Shown here one piece after another: positions 26,474 through 32,163 of a stretch of DNA of 32,163 nucleotides (positions are counted from its first letter, which is position 1; every line of letters starts with the position of its first letter). The notes beneath the pieces were generated by a model. The model was not told the origin of the DNA and did not search any database. It saw only the letters and a list, made by a program, of their open reading frames with translations. The stretch is from Rhodocyclaceae bacterium (lineage in GTDB: Bacteria > Pseudomonadota > Gammaproteobacteria > Burkholderiales > Rhodocyclaceae), in the NCBI GenBank assembly GCA_020445765.1, contig JAGRFY010000042.1, positions 1 through 32,163 of the forward strand, in the 5' to 3' direction. The position numbers and the translations under genes are program-made.

Positions 26474-27448
26474 TTACAGGTCTTTCGCCTGCTGGTAGAA
26501 GGTGCCGATCAGCGGATTGCGCGCGGTGTAGGCGTCGCGCACGCCCTGGGCCACGGCGCGGAAGGCCTCGGCGTCGAAGTCGATGATCTTGGTGCCGTCG
26601 GCGCGGGCCTTCTCGAGATTGGCGGTCTCGGCGTCGATCGCAGCCTGGACGCCCCACCGCTCGGCCTCGGCAACCACCTTGCGCACGGTCTCGCGCTCGG
26701 CGTCCGAGAGCTTCGACCACCAGGCCTTCGACACCGCGATGACGCCCGGGAAGGCCATGTGGTTGGTCAGCGTCAGGTTCTCGGCCTGCTGGTAGAACTT
26801 GAGGCCGACCAGGGCGTCGAGGTCGATGTCGACCGCATCGAGCAGCTTGGTGGTCAGCGACGGCGCGATCTCGGACAACGGCATCGCCGTCGGCGCAGCG
26901 CCGATCGCCAGCCACCAGTCGTTGTAGATCGGGCTCGGAAAGGCACGGATTTTCTTGCCGGCGAGATCGGCAGGCGAGCTCACCGGTGCCAGCGACAGCA
27001 CGTGGCGCATGCCGGCGAAGACGTAGCCGAGACCGACCAGTCCGCTGGCGTCGAGGCGGGCCAGCATCTCGCGCGCGGCCGGGGTGGCGGCGGCACGGGC
27101 GGCATGGGCGACGTCCTTGAAGACGTAGGGCAGCGACCAGCCGAGCAGCGACTCCTCGCGGTTGGCCAGCCCGCCGGCGGTGAAGATCGCGAACTGCACC
27201 GCGCCTGGTCGCATCAGGTTGATCACCTGGTCTTCCTTGCCGAGCTTCCTTAGCGGGCTGACGGCAATCGTCATCTTGCCGCCGGTGGCCTGGTCGAGAT
27301 CGGTCGCGATCTTTTCGGCGACCTTGTGCCAGACGTGGGTCGGCGGCGTGATGTGGGCGAACTTGAGCGGTGCGGCGGCGGCGATGGTGGCACCGGCGGC
27401 CAGCGCCAGCGCGCCGACGAGCTTCAGACTGCGGGTGAGTGCGTTCAT
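26474..27448 (-). CDS. dctP: TRAP transporter substrate-binding protein (DctP)
   Basis: A 324-aa periplasmic binding protein with a signal peptide (MNALTRSLKLVGALALAAGA, ending IAAAA) and a mature start PLKFAHITPPTHVWHK, typical of DctP. The central DLAGKKIRAFPSPIYNDWW holds the conserved Arg of the carboxylate-binding site, followed by GAAPTAMPLSEIAPSL. The ATG at 27448 follows AGGAGA. The gene starts 65 bp after the isomerase gene in the same direction and leads dctQM. The operon context suggests 3-hydroxybenzoate or a related aromatic carboxylate as ligand; the sequence alone does not prove it. Confidence 0.93.
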   Translation of the reverse strand: MNALTRSLKLVGALALAAGATIAAAAPLKFAHITPPTHVWHKVAEKIATDLDQATGGKMTIAVSPLRKLGKEDQVINLMRPGAVQFAIFTAGGLANREESLLGWSLPYVFKDVAHAARAAATPAAREMLARLDASGLVGLGYVFAGMRHVLSLAPVSSPADLAGKKIRAFPSPIYNDWWLAIGAAPTAMPLSEIAPSLTTKLLDAVDIDLDALVGLKFYQQAENLTLTNHMAFPGVIAVSKAWWSKLSDAERETVRKVVAEAERWGVQAAIDAETANLEKARADGTKIIDFDAEAFRAVAQGVRDAYTARNPLIGTFYQQAKDL

Positions 27449-27474
27449 TTGGGTCTCCTGTTGTCGTTCGGTTC

Positions 27475-27493
27475 GGCCGGCCTGGTGCCGGCC
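27475..27493. other. Hairpin between the isomerase gene and dctP
   Basis: A perfect 7-bp GC stem (GGCCGGC 27475-27481, GCCGGCC 27487-27493) with 5-nt loop lies in the 65-bp gap. No T-run follows, so transcription probably reads through. Confidence 0.4.
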
Positions 27494-27513
27494 TTGTCGT
27501 TTCTGCATGGTCG

Positions 27514-28155
27514 TCAGCCGGCGTCCGGCTGCTGTGCGGGTGCGGCGCGGCGGAAGGCGTCGAGCGCGCCGCAGGCGGCGTCGACCGCGGCGATGCGCGG
27601 CCAGCGCGACAGGTCCACCTGGAAGCGCCGCGCACTCTCGACCTGCGGCACCAGATAGACGTCGGCCAGGCCGGGCCGGCCACCGAAGCAGAATTCACCC
27701 CGGCGCCCGTCATCGGCCAGCATCGCCTCCAGCGCATCGAAACCGGCCGCGATCCAGGTGCCGCACCAGGCGTTGATCGCGGCTTCGTCGGCACCGAGGT
27801 AATGGCGCAGGTACTCGAGGATGCGGCGGTTGTTGATCGGGTGGATGTCGCAACCGACGATGGCGGCCATCGCCCGCACCCGCGCCCGCTCGTCCGGATC
27901 GTCCGGCAGCAGCGGCGGGGTGGGATGGCGTTCTTCGAGCCACTCGATGATTGCCGGCGACTGGATCAGCGGCAGGTCGCCATCGACCAGCACCGGCACC
28001 AGGCCCTGCGGGTTCAGCGCGCGGAACGCCTCGCCGAGATGCGCCTCGCGGCGCAGGTCGACGGCGACGTACTCGTAGGCCAGGCCCTTCAGCTCGAGCG
28101 CGATGCGCAAGCGGTGCGAGGTGCCGGAACGGAAGAAGTTGTAGAGCTTGAACAT
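27514..28155 (-). CDS. nagL: Maleylpyruvate isomerase (zeta-class glutathione transferase)
   Basis: A 213-aa protein that isomerises maleylpyruvate to fumarylpyruvate with glutathione, following gentisate ring cleavage. The N-terminal thioredoxin-like domain starts MFKLYNFFRSGTSHRLRIAL, with the zeta-class Ser motif near residues 10-13. It continues with LNPQGLVPVLVDGDLPLIQSPAIIEWLEERHP, which holds the glutathione-contact QSPAI segment. A helical C-terminal domain follows. The ATG at 28155 lies 12 bp after the hydroxylase stop. The family also contains maleylacetoacetate isomerases; the adjacent gentisate genes decide for maleylpyruvate. Confidence 0.92.
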   Translation of the reverse strand: MFKLYNFFRSGTSHRLRIALELKGLAYEYVAVDLRREAHLGEAFRALNPQGLVPVLVDGDLPLIQSPAIIEWLEERHPTPPLLPDDPDERARVRAMAAIVGCDIHPINNRRILEYLRHYLGADEAAINAWCGTWIAAGFDALEAMLADDGRRGEFCFGGRPGLADVYLVPQVESARRFQVDLSRWPRIAAVDAACGALDAFRRAAPAQQPDAG

Positions 28156-28167
28156 CGCCGCCGGCCT

Positions 28168-29361
28168 TCAGTGCTGCGCCAGGCAGTTGCCGACGTTCCA
28201 GCCGTACAGCCACTCCATCGCGTCGTAGAAGCGCTCCGGGCTGCGGCCGCGCCACAGGTCGTTGCGCACCAGGCGTTCGACCCCCTTGGCGTGGTAGATG
28301 CGGCCCATCTCCCGCGACGACAGCACGATGCGGGCGGTACGGGCGATGCGCGAGCGCTGGTAGAGGTCGAAGGCCGCTTCGAAATCGTTGTCCTTGACCC
28401 GCAGCGCCTCGCCCAGGGTCACCGCGTCCTCGAGCGCCATGCACGCGCCCTGCGCCATGTACTGGGTGGTCGGATGGGCGGCGTCGCCCAGCAGCGTGAC
28501 CCGGCCGAAGGTCCAGCGGTCGATCGGCTCCCGGTCGGCGGTGGCCCAGCGCTTCCAGCTCTTCGGCAGGTCGATCAACTGATGGGCCTTCGCGCAGATG
28601 CCCTGGAAGTAGCTCTGAACCTCCTCCTTGCTGCCATCCCGTACGCCCCACTCTTCCTGCTCGCGGCTATGGAAGGTCACCACCACGTTGTACTGCTCGC
28701 CGCCGCGCAGCGGGTAATGCACCAGGTGGCAGTTGGGTCCGACCCAGATGCTGGCCGCGTTCCACTGCAGCTCCTCGGGGAAGTCGGCCTTGTCCACCAC
28801 TGCGCGATACACCACGTGGCCGGTGACCCGCGCCGGATCGCCGACGAACTGCTCGCGCACCACCGACTTGACGCCATCGGCGCCGATCAGCGCACAGCCG
28901 CGGAAGGCCTTGCCGTTCTGGTCATAGACGGTGACGCCGTCGGCATCCTGCTCGATGCGCTCGACCCGGGTCGAGGTGTGGAACTCGACGCTGCCGGTCT
29001 CCTGGGCACCCTCGAGCAGCGACATATGGACGTCGACCCGATGGATCACTGCGTACGGGTTGCCGAAACGGCGGCGGAAGTTCTCGTCGGTCGGGATGCG
29101 GCCGACCTGGTATTCGTCGATCGCGTCGTGCATCACCATGTAGTCGGTGAATACCGCCCGGCTGCGGGCCTTGTCGCCGATGCCGAGGGCGTCGAAGGCG
29201 TGGAAGGCGTTGGGGCCGAGCTGGATGCCGGCACCGATCTCGCCGATCTCCGGTGCCTGCTCCAGCACCGTCACGGCAAAGCCACGTCGCACCAGGGCCA
29301 GCGCCGCCGCCAGTCCACCGATGCCGCCACCGGCAATCACCACGGGAAGTTTCTCGCTCAT
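28168..29361 (-). CDS. nagX: 3-hydroxybenzoate 6-hydroxylase (FAD monooxygenase)
   Basis: A 397-aa class A flavoprotein monooxygenase that converts 3-hydroxybenzoate to gentisate with NADH and O2. The FAD-binding GGGIGG is at 11-16, the DG motif at GADGVKS (160-166), and the GD motif at GDAAHPTTQYMAQGA (292-306). H212, Y216 and Q300 fall one position from the active-site His213, Tyr217 and Gln301 recalled for the Rhodococcus enzyme. The ATG at 29361 follows AGGAGAGAG. The neighbours are fumarylpyruvate hydrolase (54-bp gap) and isomerase (12-bp gap). A salicylate 5- or 1-hydroxylase is less likely given these residues. Confidence 0.9.
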   Translation of the reverse strand: MSEKLPVVIAGGGIGGLAAALALVRRGFAVTVLEQAPEIGEIGAGIQLGPNAFHAFDALGIGDKARSRAVFTDYMVMHDAIDEYQVGRIPTDENFRRRFGNPYAVIHRVDVHMSLLEGAQETGSVEFHTSTRVERIEQDADGVTVYDQNGKAFRGCALIGADGVKSVVREQFVGDPARVTGHVVYRAVVDKADFPEELQWNAASIWVGPNCHLVHYPLRGGEQYNVVVTFHSREQEEWGVRDGSKEEVQSYFQGICAKAHQLIDLPKSWKRWATADREPIDRWTFGRVTLLGDAAHPTTQYMAQGACMALEDAVTLGEALRVKDNDFEAAFDLYQRSRIARTARIVLSSREMGRIYHAKGVERLVRNDLWRGRSPERFYDAMEWLYGWNVGNCLAQH

Positions 29362-29415
29362 CGTCTCTCTCCTGTCTCTGTGTGTCGGGTTGTCAACGCG
29401 GGCCGGGCGCCCGCC

Positions 29416-30123
29416 TCATTCGCGCTCGCCGATGGTCAGATGGACCTCGGCGACGCCGGCCACGCGGCCCACCAGGCGGTCGCCGCTGACCACCGGGCCG
29501 ACGCCTTCGGGGGTGCCGGTGTAGATCAGGTCGCCCGGCTGCAGGTGATAGAACCGCGACAGGTCAGCCAGCAGTTCGGGGATGTTCCAGATCAGCTTCG
29601 AGACGTCCGACGACTGCCGGGCCTCGCCATTGACCTCCAGCACGATCTCGCCGCTGTCGACCACCGGGCGGCCATTGGCCGGGACGATCGCCGAGCACAC
29701 CGCGCTGCGTTCGAAATCCTTGCCCAGGTCCCACGGCCGCCCCTGCTCGCGGGCCACCAGCTGCAGGTCGCGGCGGGTCATGTCGAGGCCGGCGGCGTAG
29801 CCGTAGATCAGGTCGGCGGCATCGGCCTCGGCGACCCGGAAGCCGGCCTTGCCGATCGCCACCACCAGTTCCATCTCGTAGTGGTAGTTCTCGGTGCCGG
29901 TCGGATACGGCACGGTCTCGCCGGAGGCCACCAGCGTCGACGGCGTCTTGGTGAAATAGAACGGGCGCATCGTCGCCTTGTCGACCGGCCGCGCCATCTC
30001 GACGGCATGGGCGTGGTAATTGCGACCGACGCAGAAGATGCGGCCGACCGGATAGCGGGTGTCGCTGCCGACCACCGCCAGCGACGGCACGGCGGCCGGT
30101 TGGAACAGGTATTTTTCGGTCAT
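29416..30123 (-). CDS. nagK: Fumarylpyruvate hydrolase
   Basis: A 235-aa fumarylacetoacetate-hydrolase-fold enzyme that splits fumarylpyruvate to fumarate and pyruvate, the final gentisate step. The metal-binding E-x-E...D set is E83, E85 (HYEMEL) and D114 (AGLDMT). FCVGRNYHAHAVEM near 30-43 is the family start, and YTGTPEGVGPV lies near the C-terminus. The ATG at 30123 has GGAGAG upstream; an 18-codon longer frame lacks family sequence. It lies 41 bp after the dioxygenase gene. Confidence 0.93.
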   Translation of the reverse strand: MTEKYLFQPAAVPSLAVVGSDTRYPVGRIFCVGRNYHAHAVEMARPVDKATMRPFYFTKTPSTLVASGETVPYPTGTENYHYEMELVVAIGKAGFRVAEADAADLIYGYAAGLDMTRRDLQLVAREQGRPWDLGKDFERSAVCSAIVPANGRPVVDSGEIVLEVNGEARQSSDVSKLIWNIPELLADLSRFYHLQPGDLIYTGTPEGVGPVVSGDRLVGRVAGVAEVHLTIGERE

Positions 30124-30164
30124 GGGTTGTCTCTCCAGGGATCGTTCGGGATTGGTGGCTGCGC

Positions 30165-31199
30165 TCAACCGCGGCACTCATAGACGCCGAGCTTCTTCTG
30201 CAGCGGCGCCTCGTCGGCGATGAAGACGAAGGAAGGTCCGTCGGCGCGGTTGATCAGCGTCACAGGTGCGTAGCCCGGCGCGCAGCAGGTGTCGGCCTCG
30301 GCCAGTTCGAAGGCGGTGCCCTCGACATCGACGCCGGCCGCACCCTCGATCAGGTGGAACACCATCGCCGGCGAGCGCACCGGCAGTCGCAGGGTCTCGC
30401 CCGGGCGCAGCATCAGCGCCGAGTAGCCAAGGATGTTCTGGCAGTCGTCGCCGGTCTCGGGATTGACGTAACTGACCTGCACCGGCCGCCCGGCCGGCGC
30501 GTCGGCAGCCTGGGCCTCGAGCGCGGCGCGTACCTCCTGCCACGGGTAGCGCAGCATCGGGTAGCGTCGGCCGCTGCGACTGAACATCGGCGTCGGCAGC
30601 ACGCCACCGCGGGCATAGGCACGCTCGGAAGCTTCGGCGGTGACGGTCTGCGCCTCACCTTCGGTGACGTAGGACGCCTCCATGTAATAGACGAGGGGCA
30701 GGTCGAGCACATCGAGCCACACCACCGGCGCCGTGCCGTCGTGGCCGTGCTCGTGCCACAGGCCGGTCGGCGTCAGGATCAGGTCGCCGCGGTTCATCGG
30801 GCACTTCTCGCCATCGACCGTGGTGTAGGCGCCCTCGCCCTCGACGATCATGCGCACCGCATTGGGCGTGTGGCGGTGGGCCGGCGCCCACTCGCCCGGC
30901 AGCAGCAATTGCATGCCGAGGTAGATGCTGGCGCTGGCCTGCATCTTCTCGAGTCCATGGCCAGGGTTGGCCAGCACCAGCACGCGCCGCTCCGCCTTCT
31001 CGATCGGGGTCAGCTCGCCGGCCTGCAGCAGCAGCGGCTTGAGGTCGGCATACGTCCATTGCGTCGGTCGCGTCTTCGACGCGGGACGACCGGGCGGCAG
31101 CACCGCGCGCAGGCTGGGCCACAATGGCACCAGGTTGCGTTCAGTCAGCGCCTCGCGATATGCCAGCGGCAAGTCTTCCAGGGTACCCAGGGTCTCCAT
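30165..31199 (-). CDS. gtdA: Gentisate 1,2-dioxygenase
   Basis: A 344-aa bicupin that cleaves gentisate between C1 and C2 with Fe(II) and O2, giving maleylpyruvate. The first cupin holds the metal site: H108 and H110 (PAHRHTPNAVRMIVEGEG) and a His in GLWHEHGHDG (149-153). The second cupin (about 250-330) is degenerate, as is usual in the family. The ATG at 31199 has an excellent GGAGGAG ribosome site 6-8 nt upstream; a longer frame through the promoter region is discarded. It is the first gene of the minus-strand operon, directly downstream of an FNR-type site and a LysR-type palindrome. Confidence 0.94.
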   Translation of the reverse strand: METLGTLEDLPLAYREALTERNLVPLWPSLRAVLPPGRPASKTRPTQWTYADLKPLLLQAGELTPIEKAERRVLVLANPGHGLEKMQASASIYLGMQLLLPGEWAPAHRHTPNAVRMIVEGEGAYTTVDGEKCPMNRGDLILTPTGLWHEHGHDGTAPVVWLDVLDLPLVYYMEASYVTEGEAQTVTAEASERAYARGGVLPTPMFSRSGRRYPMLRYPWQEVRAALEAQAADAPAGRPVQVSYVNPETGDDCQNILGYSALMLRPGETLRLPVRSPAMVFHLIEGAAGVDVEGTAFELAEADTCCAPGYAPVTLINRADGPSFVFIADEAPLQKKLGVYECRG

Positions 31200-31242
31200 C
31201 GAATCTCCTCCTTCGCACCGCCACAAACAGGCCGGCTCGGTG

Positions 31243-31256
31243 TTGATCTGCATCAA
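31243..31256. promoter_or_regulatory. Perfect FNR/ANR-type site upstream of the gentisate operon
   Basis: TTGAT (31243-31247) and ATCAA (31252-31256) separated by 4 bp match the full FNR consensus TTGAT-N4-ATCAA. The centre lies 50 bp before the dioxygenase start codon and about 16 bp downstream of the predicted transcription start. In that position an FNR homologue would repress under anoxia. That suits an operon made of O2-consuming enzymes. Confidence 0.65.
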
Positions 31257-31271
31257 GGTTTTGGTGTGGCC

Positions 31272-31300
31272 AATGTACGAAACAGGGTTCATTCCAACTA
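31272..31300 (-). promoter_or_regulatory. Possible LysR-dependent promoter of the gentisate operon
   Basis: On the minus strand TACATT (31272-31277) could be a -10 box, with a poor -35 match TAGTTG (31295-31300) at 17-bp spacing. A weak -35 is expected for an activator-dependent promoter. This places the transcription start near 31265 and the palindrome at 31322-31339 at about -65, the usual LysR recognition position. Confidence 0.4.
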
Positions 31301-31321
31301 CCCATGAACTTGAATTACACT

Positions 31322-31339
31322 CATTCGAAATTTCGAATG
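31322..31339. promoter_or_regulatory. 18-bp perfect palindrome, candidate LysR operator
   Basis: CATTCGAAATTTCGAATG is perfectly self-complementary over 18 bp and contains T-N11-A spacings (for example T31324 and A31336). It lies in AT-rich DNA between the divergent regulator and gentisate operon, 9 bp before the chosen regulator start. It probably serves both activation of the operon and autorepression of the regulator. Confidence 0.65.
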
Positions 31340-31348
31340 TTTGCGACG

Positions 31349-32152
31349 ATGGAATCCTGTGATCTGCGCCTGCTGAAGATCTTCGAAGAGATCCACAAGA
31401 CCCGAAGCGTCACCCGCGCAGCGATCAACCTGGGCCTCGGTCAACCGGCCGTCAGCGTCGCCCTCGGCAAGCTGCGGCGCCACTACAACGACCCGCTGTT
31501 CGTGCGCACGTCGAACGGCATGGAGCCGTCGGCAGTCGGCGCCCAGGTGGCCGAACGCATCCACGACGCGATCGCCGCAATGGAACTCGCCCTTGGCCAC
31601 CAGGCGCGCTTCGATCCGGCCACCGCCCGGCGCAGCTTCTCGATCGCGATGACCGACATCAGTCAGCTCGTGCTGCTGCCGGCACTGCTCGAACGACTGC
31701 GCCGCCTCGGCCCGGGCATCGTCGTCGACGTCGACACCCTGTCGGCCGAGACCGCCCGCAAGCTCGAGACTGGCGACAGCGACCTGGCGCTCGGCTTCAT
31801 GCCGCAACTGGAAGCCGGCTTCTACCAGCAGGCGCTGTTCCGGCAGAACTACGTCTGCCTGGTCGGCAGCCGCCACCCGCGCGTCGGCGCCACGTTCGAC
31901 CGCAGCGACTTCGAGAGCGAGGAACACGCGGTGGTCACCACCTCCGGCACCGGCCACCTGATCGTCGACGCCGAGATCGCCCGCCAGCGCATCCGCCGCC
32001 GCGTCGCGCTACGCGTGCCCAACTTTCTCGGCGCGGTATCGGTAGTCGAGGCCACCGACCTGGTGGTCACGGTGCCGGTCCGCCTCGGCGAACTGATGGT
32101 CGCCCGCGGCCAGTGCCGCGCCCACCCGGTGCCGTTCGAACGTAAGCGGTAA
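31349..32152 (+). CDS. LysR-family regulator, probable activator of the gentisate operon, with short C-terminus
   Basis: A 267-aa regulator from the ATG at 31349. The N-terminal winged helix (ESCDLRLLKIFEEIHKTRSVTRAA, LGLGQPAVSVALGKLR) and a substrate-binding domain with RRSFSIAMTDISQLVLLPALLERL resemble the NahR/NagR/DntR group. This start aligns with family N-termini; the ATG at 31304 would place the palindrome inside the gene. No good ribosome site precedes any candidate. The protein ends at CRAHPVPFERKR, about 30-40 residues earlier than the usual 300, just where relatives continue into a conserved VKQHWH-type segment. Another frame reads NVSGKQS there, so a frameshift is possible. Divergent placement and shared control DNA support regulation of the gentisate genes. 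Confidence 0.82.
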   Translation: MESCDLRLLKIFEEIHKTRSVTRAAINLGLGQPAVSVALGKLRRHYNDPLFVRTSNGMEPSAVGAQVAERIHDAIAAMELALGHQARFDPATARRSFSIAMTDISQLVLLPALLERLRRLGPGIVVDVDTLSAETARKLETGDSDLALGFMPQLEAGFYQQALFRQNYVCLVGSRHPRVGATFDRSDFESEEHAVVTTSGTGHLIVDAEIARQRIRRRVALRVPNFLGAVSVVEATDLVVTVPVRLGELMVARGQCRAHPVPFERKR

Positions 32153-32163
32153 GCAGTCAACGT

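Overview
The window is GC-rich and gene-dense, and it reads as a betaproteobacterium of the Azoarcus/Thauera/Aromatoleum type (Rhodocyclales). This placement is an inference from gene content. It carries the aerobic benzoyl-CoA (box) pathway with its XRE/shikimate-kinase-fused regulator BoxR, next to a gentisate pathway fed by 3-hydroxybenzoate, with a TRAP transporter and a general porin.

Region 1 (1-12137) is a divergent box cluster. Leftward from an AT-rich control region at about 4480-4686 run boxD, a DUF4863/PnbB-like gene, benzoate-CoA ligase, a hemerythrin-like gene and the first codons of a periplasmic binding protein cut by the window edge. Rightward run boxR, boxC, boxB, boxA, a 3-oxoadipyl-CoA thiolase and a second hemerythrin-like gene. 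Together they take benzoate in, activate it to benzoyl-CoA, epoxidise it (BoxAB), open the ring (BoxC), oxidise the semialdehyde (BoxD) and thiolyse 3-oxoadipyl-CoA. Good promoters face both ways and TGCA motifs overlap both, as expected for BoxR-type repression.

Region 2 (12186-22690, all minus strand) is a signalling and surface interlude. It holds a membrane hybrid histidine kinase ending in a zinc-binding CZB domain, a second hybrid kinase translationally overlapped by a periplasmic solute-binding protein, a secreted protein with three lectin-like repeats, a TIR-domain membrane protein and a Bcr/CflA-type MFS exporter. Three gaps here (485, 798 and 280 bp) hold no convincing gene.

Region 3 (22778-32152) is a gentisate operon on the minus strand, with a divergent LysR regulator. 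The order is gentisate 1,2-dioxygenase, fumarylpyruvate hydrolase, 3-hydroxybenzoate 6-hydroxylase, maleylpyruvate isomerase, TRAP dctP-dctQ-dctM, a third hemerythrin-like gene and a porin, closed by a strong intrinsic terminator. The control region holds an 18-bp perfect palindrome about 65 bp upstream of the predicted transcription start and a perfect FNR/ANR-type site (TTGAT-N4-ATCAA) just downstream of it. This suggests LysR activation combined with repression under anoxia.

The theme most worth following is oxygen. Two O2-dependent aromatic pathways are each accompanied by hemerythrin-like di-iron proteins (three in 32 kb), and one of them carries an FNR-type site.
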